37,054 bases of DNA from Nitrospiraceae bacterium UBA6905 (GCA_002451165.1 DKBH01000024.1:1-37054); one strand, 5' to 3'; counted from the first letter of the stretch, positions 16,567 to 24,721 are shown. Translations and numbers: made by a program. The notes: generated from the letters alone by a model not told the origin.

Positions 16567-17657
16567 CTCAAGTCCCTGATGACGGCCCGAATGGCTGTTT
16601 CCTGTTCCTCAATGCTCCTGGTGAGTCTGAACTGCACCAGGGCCCTGGCCAGATTGTGTCCCGGACCTTTGACCTTGAAATAGACATTGCCCTCCAGATA
16701 GTCCGTAAAAAACCTCAGCCCAAGCTCGAAAGCGATAAGACGAATCGCTTCGTAGAGATAGGCGAAATCATCGACAGTGAGAAACGTCCTCGCAGTTGGG
16801 AGATAGCCCTCGAGGATCGCCCTGCAGCAGTCGATATCGAACCGGACCGTTTCCCATGCCCCGGTTTCTTCTCCCAGGGGGTTACAGCCTGACCTCAGGC
16901 AGTCGCCGATGTCATACTGAACGAGACCGGGCTTGACCGTGTCCAGGTCTATGATGCCGACCGCCTGCCCTAATGCAGTATCCATCATGATGTTGTTCAC
17001 CTTCGGGTCCCCGTGGATCACCCGCAGCATGAGCCGCCCCCCGGCCAAGGCGTTCTCAAGCACAGGGGCAAATGCCCGCCGCTCATCTACGAATTGCAAG
17101 CAATACTCCACGTACGGAGACCCGTCGTTGCCGCATGTTGTAAGTACCTCATCATAGTGCTGCAGATAGCGCGGCGTGACATGGAATCCCTCCAGCGTAT
17201 CGGCAAGTCGTTCTGCCGGCAGGTCGCTCAGGAGCGCATGAAACAGGCCGAGGGCATACCCGACCTCACGTGCGTGATCCCGGTCCCTGATCGTGTCGAA
17301 TGACGCGGCGTCAATGAAGCTCATGGCCCGCCAGAACGAGCCGTCACTGCCTAACCAGTGATCGCTGCCATTACGGGTGACAAGCACGTTCGGGACCTCC
17401 CAGCGGCGGCGGGGACTCAGCGGGAAACGGTCCAGACGTTCCCGCATATGGGAGGTGGCGATGCGCATATTGCTCATGATGAGGTCAGGACGGGAAAAGA
17501 CCTGGGTATTAATGCGCTGCAGAACGAAGCGATCTTTGCGATCATTGTCCAGCGTGATCAGGAAGGTGCGGTTGATATTGCCGCTGCCGAATTCCCGGAC
17601 GTTAAAAACCCGCCCCTCAAGGCTGAACTGTTGTGCGATACTGAAAAGTTCTTCCAG
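16563..17657 (-). CDS. APH/choline-kinase-fold small-molecule phosphotransferase, probable CTG start
   Basis: The kinase motifs are present: HGDPKVNNIMMD (catalytic loop, Brenner type) and IIDLDTVKPGLVQYDIGDCLR (metal-binding DxD region), with FWRAMSFID as in N-acetylhexosamine-kinase-like members. The first ATG in frame, 17477, would leave out the nucleotide-binding N-lobe. The frame continues upstream without a stop through the family-typical segments FSLEGRVFN, FGSGNINRTFL and FVLQRIN, to a CTG at 17657 that sits 7 bases after a strong GGGAGGAAGG and about 34 bases after the predicted transcription start. There is no ATG, GTG or TTG in this extension. With the CTG start the protein has 364 residues, the usual family length. 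The substrate is probably a sugar, amino-alcohol or similar, undetermined. Confidence 0.8.
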   Translation of the reverse strand: MEELFSIAQQFSLEGRVFNVREFGSGNINRTFLITLDNDRKDRFVLQRINTQVFSRPDLIMSNMRIATSHMRERLDRFPLSPRRRWEVPNVLVTRNGSDHWLGSDGSFWRAMSFIDAASFDTIRDRDHAREVGYALGLFHALLSDLPAERLADTLEGFHVTPRYLQHYDEVLTTCGNDGSPYVEYCLQFVDERRAFAPVLENALAGGRLMLRVIHGDPKVNNIMMDTALGQAVGIIDLDTVKPGLVQYDIGDCLRSGCNPLGEETGAWETVRFDIDCCRAILEGYLPTARTFLTVDDFAYLYEAIRLIAFELGLRFFTDYLEGNVYFKVKGPGHNLARALVQFRLTRSIEEQETAIRAVIRDLR

Positions 17658-17697
17658 AAACCTTCCTCCCGATACAGATATTGTTATCCCGCACTAC

Positions 17698-17726
17698 ATT
17701 CTATGGGAAAAAGGCGTCATGGTCAA
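17698..17726 (-). promoter_or_regulatory. Sigma70-like promoter for the kinase/DOMON pair
   Basis: On the minus strand TTGACC (17726-17721), a 17-base spacer and TAGAAT (17703-17698) predict a transcript starting near 17691. This leaves a 34-base leader with the Shine-Dalgarno that decides the CTG start at 17657. Confidence 0.65.
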
Positions 17727-17857
17727 ACGACCGAGATTGAATCGACGAACAAACCGATAGTACGAATCGAAACCACTGCGGCGCTCTGAAGAAAATGAGG
17801 AACACTAAGTTCACCTAGAGGGGAACTCACTCCGGTGGAACGACGAGTTATGCTTTC

Positions 17858-18031
17858 TCAATGCGTTTGCACCCCAAGCAGCTTTCGTAGTCGTCGCATT
17901 TGAGCGTTTGAACGCCTTAGGCATGCCAATTTCATCGGCTCTTTGCCACTGGAAGCATGATAAAGCTCGCTATTGAACTGAAACGGAACCATGGAAACCA
18001 ATGCAACAAAAATCTCGTCGAGATCCTGCAT
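17858..18031 (-). CDS. Small ORF in the terminal, possibly degraded cassette
   Basis: A 57-codon frame runs from the ATG at 18031, which follows the core site GTTAGGC (18038-18032) immediately, to TGA at 17858. A GCATAAC element (17853-17847) lies five bases after the stop, where the outer arm of an attC would be expected, but it does not mirror TTAGGC and only an imperfect inverted repeat (AGTTC...GAACT) follows. The peptide (MQDLDEIFVALVSM... ending KLLGVQTH) matches nothing I recognise. There is no Shine-Dalgarno. It may be a truncated cassette gene. Confidence 0.3.
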   Translation of the reverse strand: MQDLDEIFVALVSMVPFQFNSELYHASSGKEPMKLACLRRSNAQMRRLRKLLGVQTH

Positions 18032-18096
18032 GCCTAACTATTAAGGCCAGCCGCGCGGCTCTGCCGCGTCGGCCTGGGCCTTATAGGTGGTTATGC
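18032..18096 (-). other. attC recombination site, cassette 1
   Basis: On the minus strand, GCATAAC (18096-18090) and GTTAGGC (18038-18032; a perfect GTTRRRY core) flank 51 bases of imperfect inverted repeat (CTATAAGGCC... against GGCCTTAATAG, with GCGGC/GCCGC pairs near the tip). The 65-base length is normal. The stop codon of the DUF6714-like gene lies inside the outer arm, as is common in cassettes. Confidence 0.85.
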
Positions 18097-18558
18097 GCTT
18101 TTCGCCAACCTGGACCAAAGCTTAATAGCCTCATCTAGCTCACTCTCCAGACTCCGCTCTTTTACAAGGCTCTTCATATTTGATCGTATATATCGCAAAA
18201 CTTCTAATGTCGCCTCTCTCTCGGCTCTGGTGAAGTACTTAAAAAATCGACTGTTTTCACCTTCATAAGTTACGTGAAAGAGAAACTGATCTAGATAGCT
18301 ATTGGATCCCTTAGTCTCTAGAGCCAGCCGAACCAATGCCGGAAAGTAATATTTAAAGGCCTCTGGGAGAACGAAGCATATTGGGTCCCAACCAGGATTA
18401 CCTAACTGTTCGATCCCAATAGTTTCAGGCGTAAAGGTACGCAATGTTTCATCGTGCTCGGCACACTCTTCGCAGTGATTACGATCAGTATAGTTTTCGG
18501 GTGCCGCATTATTGGCAAACACCTCTTTTACGTGAGCTTGAATATCTGTGGCGTTCAT
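18091..18558 (-). CDS. Cassette-borne DUF6714-like protein
   Basis: The 155-residue soluble protein has a Cys-x-x-Cys element near residues 29-32 (HCEECAEHDE) and the segment FVLPEAFKYYFPALVRLAL, which I associate with the DUF6714 family of unknown function often found in integron cassettes and defence-like neighbourhoods. The C-terminal third is helical (RAEREATLEVLRYI). There is no signal peptide. The ATG at 18558 follows the cassette boundary by about ten bases with no clear Shine-Dalgarno. The TAA stop is inside attC. Transcription probably comes from the array-head promoter near 19100. Confidence 0.75.
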   Translation of the reverse strand: MNATDIQAHVKEVFANNAAPENYTDRNHCEECAEHDETLRTFTPETIGIEQLGNPGWDPICFVLPEAFKYYFPALVRLALETKGSNSYLDQFLFHVTYEGENSRFFKYFTRAEREATLEVLRYIRSNMKSLVKERSLESELDEAIKLWSRLAKSA

Positions 18559-18568
18559 ACTTTATTAC

Positions 18569-18627
18569 GCATAACGATGAGTTGAGCTCCGCGCTTCAGA
18601 GCGCTGGACTCGAACGACTTGTTAGTC
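18569..18627 (-). other. attC recombination site, cassette 2
   Basis: On the minus strand, GACTAAC (18627-18621) and GTTATGC (18575-18569) bound a 59-base imperfect palindrome (AAGTCGTTCGAGTCCAGCGC against GCGCGGAGCTCAACTCATC). The opening arm is the exact complement of the first bases of its own cassette (TTAGTC at 19061-19056), as expected for a genuine attC. Confidence 0.85.
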
Positions 18628-18667
18628 TTTTACTCAAAAGCATTTGAACGAAGTCACATCGTTTGTG

Positions 18668-19042
18668 CTATTTGGCAGGGATTTTCTGCAACAATAAATA
18701 TCCACCAAAGGGAACACCCATTCTAACTCGTGATCCTATTTGAGTGATCACATGTTCGGTTTTGTCATTCTTATCCATTAGAACTAGAAGGCCGTCCTTA
18801 TATTTGTACGTAAATATCTTTGTTTCTGGTGATGATTTCCCATCCTTAGGAATTGAAACCTCCATCATTGACCCATTTGGCATAATAACAAAGTACATAT
18901 CCGATTTTTCAAGCGGATTATCACCTTTAGGCTCCAATTCAACTATTTGCCATAAGCCTTGCGAAAGAATATCACTAGCCTGCGCATATGCTACCGTTAC
19001 CAGTAGGAAAGTAATGATGACACCAGTTGTTATTATCTTCAT
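18668..19042 (-). CDS. Cassette-borne small secreted protein, unknown function
   Basis: The 124-residue protein has a clear Sec signal peptide (MKIITTGVIITFLLVTVAYA, cleavage probably after AQA) and a mature domain of about 100 residues rich in beta-strand character (WQIVELEPKGDNPLEK, YFVIMPNGSMMEVS, KYKDGLLVLMDK). I do not recognise the family; the pattern of short strands with polar turns resembles small periplasmic beta-barrel or lipocalin-like domains. GGGGAG about 8 bases before the ATG serves as Shine-Dalgarno. It is the first gene in the array, behind a good promoter, so it should be the most expressed cassette. Confidence 0.7.
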   Translation of the reverse strand: MKIITTGVIITFLLVTVAYAQASDILSQGLWQIVELEPKGDNPLEKSDMYFVIMPNGSMMEVSIPKDGKSSPETKIFTYKYKDGLLVLMDKNDKTEHVITQIGSRVRMGVPFGGYLLLQKIPAK

Positions 19043-19055
19043 TAATTGACTCCCC

Positions 19056-19062
19056 GACTAAC
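19056..19062 (-). other. Cassette-array head boundary (core site)
   Basis: GTTAGTC on the minus strand marks the start of the first cassette. No full attC palindrome lies upstream, so this could be the old attI junction; the bases just upstream (CTAGCTAATAACTT) form only a partial inverted repeat with the core. Confidence 0.55.
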
Positions 19063-19083
19063 AAGTTATTAGCTAGTTTGTAG

Positions 19084-19112
19084 ATAATACCACCGCGTGC
19101 TATGGGGTTCAA
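19084..19112 (-). promoter_or_regulatory. Promoter at the head of the cassette array
   Basis: On the minus strand TTGAAC (19112-19107), a 17-base spacer and TATTAT (19089-19084) read into the cassettes, with the predicted start near 19077, about 35 bases before the first cassette ATG. It takes the place a Pc promoter has in complete integrons. Confidence 0.6.
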
Positions 19113-19235
19113 GACAAATAGCAATAAGACTGCTGATGCAACATATGAGATTCAGTAGATTACGTAATGAGATAATATTAAAAATCGCATATTAGCCAGA
19201 CTCAAAATAATACCGCGCAGAACCTTTCTGGTGTC

Positions 19236-20162
19236 CTACATCTTCTTATACCACCATGCGTCCTGGCCGCCTTCGATAGAGGTAAGAGGATCAGCTTTGC
19301 CCCGCTCGGTTCTGTCGCCGTGGGTCAGCTTGCCCCCCTTGACGCCGAACGTCCACGTCCCGTAGAGCTTGCCGCTGAGCATCAGCTTCAGGGTATAGGA
19401 ACCGTCAACGGCAAGCAGGTCCTTTGCCTTGAAATAGGCGCCGCCTGAGGTCTTGACCATGGGGAATATCATGTCGAATTCGAAACGGTTCCACTCACGG
19501 TGGAGAGAGATGGTCTGGTTCTCCCGCGAGGTGCAGACCAGTTTCTTGTCCTTGTCCCGGGTTATCTCGATGCGGGGCGCATAGTCCACGGTCAGCTTGT
19601 CGGCGCTGTCGTGCCTCAGCCACACCTTGAAGGAAAGGCTGTTGCCGGGGTCGGCCTTCGCATAGTAGAGGTACGCCCAGCTGCCCCAGTCGCCGTCGAT
19701 GAGGTACACATCGCCACCGGCGAAGGGATCGGAAGGCGATTTTTTCGATATGCTGAAGGGGAATGTATAGAACTTTGCGCCATCAAGATAAAAATCGAGC
19801 ACATACGAACCAGGTTCCTTAAACGGGAACATAAGCTGGCTCGGCTGTCCGCTAGTCACGTCAGTGGCCGTCATGAAGTCAAACCTCATGAAGGGCTGCT
19901 TGATCAGTTCTGTCTTAAAATCGAAGCGATAGAGCTCGGTGCCGTCGGCCTTTCTGAAGATGACCCATCCCTTTTCCCCAGCCGGCATGAACACCCCTTG
20001 CATCTGATTGCCCAGGGTAAAGCTGGCGTTGTTGCTTACGAACTTGATATTGTTCAACAGCGAAGCGAACATAATGCCGGGCGGGTATTCGGCTGCAGCC
20101 GCCGGAAGACCAATTGATGCAACAACTACGAGCGCAATCACGAGCACCATCACCTTTTTCAT
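19236..20162 (-). CDS. Secreted protein of unknown function
   Basis: The start is set at the ATG at 20162, because AGGAGGGTGAC precedes it and the protein then opens with a textbook signal peptide (MKKVMVLVIALVVV...AAAA). An upstream extension in the same frame (to 20309) has no Shine-Dalgarno and is Arg/Tyr-rich noise. The mature protein, about 285 residues, looks all-beta with repeated aromatic strands (GVFMPAGEKGWVIF, PGSYVLDFYLDG, YFKAKDLLAVDGSYTLKLMLSGK), suggesting two or three immunoglobulin-like or jelly-roll domains. I do not recognise a named family. It could follow the DUF2867 gene in one transcript, but 210 bases separate them. Confidence 0.75.
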   Translation of the reverse strand: MKKVMVLVIALVVVASIGLPAAAAEYPPGIMFASLLNNIKFVSNNASFTLGNQMQGVFMPAGEKGWVIFRKADGTELYRFDFKTELIKQPFMRFDFMTATDVTSGQPSQLMFPFKEPGSYVLDFYLDGAKFYTFPFSISKKSPSDPFAGGDVYLIDGDWGSWAYLYYAKADPGNSLSFKVWLRHDSADKLTVDYAPRIEITRDKDKKLVCTSRENQTISLHREWNRFEFDMIFPMVKTSGGAYFKAKDLLAVDGSYTLKLMLSGKLYGTWTFGVKGGKLTHGDRTERGKADPLTSIEGGQDAWWYKKM

Positions 20163-20372
20163 GTCACCCTCCTTGTGGTAGAAATAGCGTTGCATGCTGA
20201 CCGGGTGCAGTCGATAAAACTGTAAACGCACGAACATTCTTCGGGGAACGTACCAGTCCCGCGCTGCAGAAGCAAACGCGGCTCTCGGCAGCTTCCCGGT
20301 GTAATGCAATACGCGGCTCGGACCAAAGAGAGGCCTTTCCCATTGGCCGTGCGATGCCTGTCAGGATTTCTT

Positions 20373-21812
20373 TCAATCCTGTTCCGCTGCCCGTCTCACG
20401 ATGGCATTGATCATATCTTTGAAGATAAAGACATGAAAGGGCAGCATCGCATACCAGTAGAGCCTCCCCATGAGCCCGCGGGGATAGTGATAGGCGGTCT
20501 GGATCAGGGTATTGCCCTCAATCACGAATTCGAGCCATGCCTTCCCGAAGACCCTCATCTGCGCCTCAAGAAGGAGCCGCCGGTCTTCTTTGATGTCAAC
20601 GACCTTCCAGACATCAATCCAATCGCCTATGCGCACGTCCGAATCGACTCTTCTGCCGACAGCGGTGCCGAAGCCGCCCGTAAATTTATCCAGACCACCC
20701 CTGATGCGCCACAATACATCGAACGTGAACCATCCCTGACTGCCGCCGATCGATTTTACGGCACGGAAGATCCGCTGCGGCGAAATGTCGCCGAAACTCT
20801 TTTTCTTGATGTCACGATAGACAGACCTGCTGAGATCATATTCGTCATACGCATAGGAGACGCCGGCAAGACTGTCGGTCCACCTGCTGATCACCTCTTC
20901 TCTTTCGACCGCCTTAAGGGCGCGCTCCATCGCCGCTGCGAAAGAAAGCGGTGCTATCTGAGGAAAATACTTCTGAGCGCTCTCATTCCATCTCTCTTGT
21001 TGAAGATTCCCTCCGGCATCTATCAGCCGGATAAAGAACAGGGCAACAGGAAATGAAAAGGGTGTCACGATGCCGAGGAGAATTGCAGACATGCGGGGCG
21101 CATTGAAGGGAACAGGAATGAAGGGCCTCCGCAGTCCTATGACCTCAGCACCGGCGGCGAGCATCTCCCGGAAACTCATGGACTGCATGCCGACATCCAC
21201 GACAACACCGCCTTGTACTTCAAGATCCTTCGCCTGTATCAGGTATTTCAGCAGGTCGGCAACCCCGATGGGGATGATCTTCATCTCCATCCATTTCGCG
21301 ATCAGCAGCACCGGACACTTCTCTATCAGGTTCCGCAGCGCCTCAAAAAGCGCGCTTCCTGACCCTAACACAAACCCCGTCCGCAACCAGACCGTACTGA
21401 TCTTATCAGGGCATGAGCTGAGAATTTCCCCTATGTCAGCGGTACTGCCCGGCATCATGCCACCCGCATCTTTGCGGCCGGCAACACCGAGATAGACTAT
21501 GCGCTTCACACCGGCCGTTATGCAGGCGTCCCGAAACTTCTCGGCAAAAGACCGGCTGAGTCCTGAGAATTTCCTGCCGGCCTCAAAAAAACGCAGCGGG
21601 AAATAGGCGACATCGATATTGTTCAGCGCCTGATGAAGAACATCCTCATCGAAAACATCTCCCTCCACGATCTCGGCATGTTGCCGAACACCATCCCCCA
21701 TGCGACGAATGTCCCTGACAAGGAGCCGGAGGCTGACGTCCTCCCTTTCAAGGAGTCGCTGTGTGAGTCTCATACCGAGGTAGCTTGTCGGTCCGATGAG
21801 CAAAACGTTCAT
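20373..21812 (-). CDS. Atypical SDR (NmrA/YbjT-like) with C-terminal DUF2867 domain
   Basis: The 479-residue protein begins with a Rossmann fold (MNVLLIGPTSYLGMRL; GxTSxxG variant of the dinucleotide motif) and the LGVAGRKD segment of NAD(P)-binding atypical short-chain dehydrogenases (about 1-290). It then continues into a DUF2867 domain (about 315-475: WFTFDVLWRIRGGLDKF, GDWIDVWKVVD, AYHYPRGLMGRLYWYAMLPFHVFIF). This fusion is a known architecture in several proteobacterial and actinobacterial proteins of unknown function. The motif lacks the third Gly of a canonical GxxGxxG, so NAD(P) binding may be for stability rather than catalysis. It follows hydA by 24 bases and is probably transcribed with the hydrogenase operon. 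Confidence 0.85.
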   Translation of the reverse strand: MNVLLIGPTSYLGMRLTQRLLEREDVSLRLLVRDIRRMGDGVRQHAEIVEGDVFDEDVLHQALNNIDVAYFPLRFFEAGRKFSGLSRSFAEKFRDACITAGVKRIVYLGVAGRKDAGGMMPGSTADIGEILSSCPDKISTVWLRTGFVLGSGSALFEALRNLIEKCPVLLIAKWMEMKIIPIGVADLLKYLIQAKDLEVQGGVVVDVGMQSMSFREMLAAGAEVIGLRRPFIPVPFNAPRMSAILLGIVTPFSFPVALFFIRLIDAGGNLQQERWNESAQKYFPQIAPLSFAAAMERALKAVEREEVISRWTDSLAGVSYAYDEYDLSRSVYRDIKKKSFGDISPQRIFRAVKSIGGSQGWFTFDVLWRIRGGLDKFTGGFGTAVGRRVDSDVRIGDWIDVWKVVDIKEDRRLLLEAQMRVFGKAWLEFVIEGNTLIQTAYHYPRGLMGRLYWYAMLPFHVFIFKDMINAIVRRAAEQD

Positions 21813-21836
21813 ATGAGCGATTATCCGTGATTACTT

Positions 21837-23138
21837 TTAAATGGCGCTTCCCCGGCTGCTATCAACAATCATCGCATGTGTGGAACAGGATATGCAGGGG
21901 TCGTAGCCGCGCACGATTTTTTCAGCCTCTCTTCTGATGTAATCGGTCGGTTTCGCCATATGTCGTCCGGCAAAGGCAGCGATGTCCTTCTCCATCTGTG
22001 CCAGGTTCTGGGAAGTGGGCGGGATAATCGTAGCGGCTATGACGCATCCCTTTTCATCGAGTTCATAACGATGAATGAGGGTCCCGCGGGGGGCCTCGGT
22101 CGCCCATGCGGCAGCGCCTGCCGAAGGTTCAAAGCTTTCGCAGGCTTTTTCCGGCTGCTCATAATCCTGTATGATCCTGATCGCCTCATGGAAGGCATAG
22201 GAAATCTCGATTGCCCGTGCGATGATTGCCATGCGGATATTCCTAATCGGCAAGGAGACACCCGCTGCCGTTACAGCGCTTCGTATGCCGGACGGGAGTC
22301 GCTCATGATTCAGGTTCAGCCGGGACAGAGGCCCTACCAGGTAAGTGACGGCAATCCCCTCTCTCATGATTGCCGCATGAAGCGCTGTCGCGTAATCGAC
22401 CTGATGCTCCTGCACTGCCGCAAGAAATTCTTCAAAGGTCACGTCGAGCCCGTTCGTCGACATGATCCTTCCCTCGTTCATCGGATATTCTTCAGAGCTG
22501 CAAAGCGAAATGAACTCCGCATCAGGGCTGTAGTCCTTGAAATCGAGCGCTGCGGTCCAGGCTATCGCCTTCAGCGATTCTTCAAAGGCTTTCTCGAGTT
22601 CCGGCAGCAATGAAGCAAGCGTCTTCCGGGACGGCATGCTGAAAAATCCTCCCACCCTCACCGAGACGGGATGAACGGGCCTGCCGCCAAGAACGGCCAG
22701 GATGGCATTTCCGATCTTCTTAAGCCGGAGACCCTGCTTCGCTATTTCTCGATATTCCCTCCCGCTCCAGGCAGAATCGAAGCCGTAAAAATCCAACCCC
22801 TGGAGAAGATACATATGAAGGGCATGGCTCGCTATCCACTCGCCGCAATAGAGCAGCCTCCGCAATGCCCTCACTGGGGGTGAAACGGCAACCTTGAAGA
22901 TCTTTTCTATCGCATGGACCGAACTCATCTGATACGCCACCGGGCAGATGCCGCATATCCGCGACGTAAAATCGATCACGTCCTGATACGGTCTGCCCCT
23001 GAGAAAGGCCTCGAAAAACCGTGGCGCCTCAAAGATCCTCACATGAACTTTCGCTACGGTACCGTCCTTTATCTCTATCATGATACCGCCCTCTCCTTCG
23101 ACCCGCGCGAGGTAATCGCTCTTAATGATCCTGTTCAA
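21837..23138 (-). CDS. hydA: Group 3b NiFe hydrogenase (sulfhydrogenase) large subunit alpha
   Basis: This 433-residue subunit carries the NiFe active site. The first Cys pair is in RICGICPVAYQMS and the second in DPCISCSTH, which together bind Ni and Fe. A 12-residue C-terminal extension after the final His is the usual maturation peptide removed by an endopeptidase. The start is taken as TTG at 23138, because GGAGGA lies six bases before it and the protein then begins like its relatives (NRIIKSDYLARVEGEGG); the ATG at 23159 is an alternative without Shine-Dalgarno. It overlaps hydD by 17 bases. The enzyme oxidises H2 or evolves it using NAD(P)H, or can reduce sulfur in some relatives. No maturation genes are in the window. 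Confidence 0.93.
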   Translation of the reverse strand: MNRIIKSDYLARVEGEGGIMIEIKDGTVAKVHVRIFEAPRFFEAFLRGRPYQDVIDFTSRICGICPVAYQMSSVHAIEKIFKVAVSPPVRALRRLLYCGEWIASHALHMYLLQGLDFYGFDSAWSGREYREIAKQGLRLKKIGNAILAVLGGRPVHPVSVRVGGFFSMPSRKTLASLLPELEKAFEESLKAIAWTAALDFKDYSPDAEFISLCSSEEYPMNEGRIMSTNGLDVTFEEFLAAVQEHQVDYATALHAAIMREGIAVTYLVGPLSRLNLNHERLPSGIRSAVTAAGVSLPIRNIRMAIIARAIEISYAFHEAIRIIQDYEQPEKACESFEPSAGAAAWATEAPRGTLIHRYELDEKGCVIAATIIPPTSQNLAQMEKDIAAFAGRHMAKPTDYIRREAEKIVRGYDPCISCSTHAMIVDSSRGSAI

Positions 23139-23886
23139 GACGCGTCCTCCGGTATGCATAAGTGTTCATCTTGTCCATGAGAAGGACGGCATCCTTCCGC
23201 GCCATTTTCAAGTCTTCGAAGCGGTGCATGAGCGCATCGATGTTCGCCCCTTCTTTGGGTCCGAAACAGCCGAAACAGCCCCGACCAAAGGATGGGCAGA
23301 GTGCACCGCAGCCGGCCCTGGTCACAGGACCGAGACAGGGGTCTCCCTGCGAGACGAGGACACAGGGGATGCCTTTTATCTTGCAGTCCATGCAGAGACT
23401 ATAGATCGGAATGCCCGGCCGCCTGCCCACCATAAGGGAGACGAGCGTCTCTGAAAGGGCTTCTGCATCGACCGGACAGCCCCAGAGCTCATAGTCGATA
23501 TAGACATGTTCCGATACGGGCGTCGACGTCGGGAGTACGCTGATCAGTTCCGGCGACGGGTAGACCTGTCTTTTGAATTCGGCGAGGTTCGCCCAATTCC
23601 TGAGCGCCTGGATACCTCCGGCTGTTGCACAGGCACCGATCGTCATCAGGAAACGAGCCCTTTCCCGTATTTCTATGATCTCTTTCTTCTGCCGCTCCGT
23701 CGTAACGGACCCTTCTACAAGGGCAATGTCGTACTGCTTGAGCGGCGACCGGTTGAGCGCTTCCCGGAAATAGGCGATATCATACAGTTCGGCCAGATCG
23801 AAAAGTTCTTCGTTGAGGTTCAGGACAGCCAGCTGGCAGCCATCGCAGGAAGCAAGCTTGAAGATCCCGATCCGCTGCCGTTTCAT
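23122..23886 (-). CDS. hydD: Group 3b NiFe hydrogenase small subunit delta
   Basis: The small subunit, 254 residues from the preferred ATG at 23886 (GGGAGG six bases upstream), relays electrons from the NiFe site through iron-sulfur clusters. Proximal-cluster cysteines are seen in SCDGCQL, GACATAGG and WGCPVD, and a further Cys-rich region CMDCKIKGIPC...GDPCLGPVTRAGCGALCP...GRGCFGCFGP binds the other clusters. An extended frame to 23958 overlaps hydG and has no Shine-Dalgarno, so it is rejected. It lies one base after hydG and overlaps hydA. The subunit is all cytoplasmic, without the Tat signal of uptake hydrogenases, which fits a group 3 enzyme. Confidence 0.92.
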   Translation of the reverse strand: MKRQRIGIFKLASCDGCQLAVLNLNEELFDLAELYDIAYFREALNRSPLKQYDIALVEGSVTTERQKKEIIEIRERARFLMTIGACATAGGIQALRNWANLAEFKRQVYPSPELISVLPTSTPVSEHVYIDYELWGCPVDAEALSETLVSLMVGRRPGIPIYSLCMDCKIKGIPCVLVSQGDPCLGPVTRAGCGALCPSFGRGCFGCFGPKEGANIDALMHRFEDLKMARKDAVLLMDKMNTYAYRRTRLEQDH

Positions 23887-23887
23887 A

Positions 23888-24721
23888 TCACACCTCCCGC
23901 AGACCGAGAAAATCCGCAATATCGGCATATCTAAAAACCGGCCCGTCCTTGCAGACAAACTTCGGACCGAAGAAACAATGGCCGCAGATGCCCATGCCGC
24001 AGTTCATATGCCGCTCCATAGAAAGATAGATCTTCTCCCCCGGAACTCCACGGATGAGCAGGTCACTGATCGTGGCCCGCATCATCACTTCCGGCCCGCA
24101 GATAAAGACTGTCGTGCCGAGGGGGTCAAAGGAGGTCTTCGCCAGCAGCCGGGTCACCAGCCCCACCTCTCCCTTCCAGTATTCCTCCGGATCGGCTTTG
24201 TCAACCGCAAGAAAGACCGAAAACATATCGCGATACCGAGGGAATTCGTCTCGATATACGATATCCTTCGGCGTTTTCGCCCCATAATAGATCATAACCT
24301 TCCCTGAGCGATCCCTGTGCCTGGCAGCAAGATGCCGCATCACCGACCGCAGCGGTGCTATGCCCACCCCGCCGGCGATGATAATGACATTCTTGTTATC
24401 TGCCTCTTCCATCGGCCATCCTCGTCCAAAGGGCCCCCGCACTCCTATTACATCGCCGGCCCTCATTTTGGAGATTGCCGTTGTCACATCCCCGGCGACC
24501 TTAAGGGTATGCAGCAGGTCATGATCCGCGGCATGTGAACTAATGGATATGGCTGCCTCGCCGATACCGGGCAGCGAAAGCATGTTGAACTGACCCGGTT
24601 GAAAACAATAGGACTTCTTGATCTCTCTGTCGTTGATCCTGAGCGCATAGGTCCAGGTATCGCGTGTCTCTTTCTTCATCCACTTTATCGTCGCCCCGAA
24701 AGGGATCGATCTATCGTACAC
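23888..24721 (-). CDS. hydG: Group 3b hydrogenase gamma subunit: FAD/NAD(P)-binding, 2Fe-2S diaphorase
   Basis: The 277-residue protein belongs to the ferredoxin-NADP reductase-like family and passes electrons between the clusters and NAD(P). The FAD domain occupies about 5-100, the NAD(P) domain has IIAGGVGIAPLRS (about 112-124), and a C-terminal 2Fe-2S motif CGMGICGHC...C sits near 240-260, as in dihydroorotate dehydrogenase electron-transfer subunits. The start is GTG at 24721, overlapping hydB by 11 bases, with a Shine-Dalgarno GAGGAG supplied from hydB coding sequence seven bases upstream. NAD versus NADP preference cannot be decided by eye. Confidence 0.92.
   Translation of the reverse strand: MYDRSIPFGATIKWMKKETRDTWTYALRINDREIKKSYCFQPGQFNMLSLPGIGEAAISISSHAADHDLLHTLKVAGDVTTAISKMRAGDVIGVRGPFGRGWPMEEADNKNVIIIAGGVGIAPLRSVMRHLAARHRDRSGKVMIYYGAKTPKDIVYRDEFPRYRDMFSVFLAVDKADPEEYWKGEVGLVTRLLAKTSFDPLGTTVFICGPEVMMRATISDLLIRGVPGEKIYLSMERHMNCGMGICGHCFFGPKFVCKDGPVFRYADIADFLGLREV

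Larger units (their letters stand above)
17847..19062 (-). mobile_element. Integron gene-cassette array without integrase (CALIN-type)
   Basis: Leftward genes are separated by attC sites. Cassette recombination cuts each core between G and TT, and the first six bases of a cassette must mirror the outer half of its own attC. Both complete cassettes obey this. The cassette beginning TTATGC (from 18569-18575) ends in an attC that opens with GCATAAC (18090-18096). The cassette beginning TTAGTC (19056-19062) ends in an attC opening with GACTAAC (18621-18627). No intI gene occurs in the window; the gene right of the array is unrelated. A third, degraded cassette may occupy 17847-18037. Confidence 0.85.

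Noticed and set aside
19500..20117. Rightward 205-codon frame opposite the secreted-protein gene
   Set aside because: Antisense shadow; the leftward frame has a signal peptide and a strong Shine-Dalgarno.
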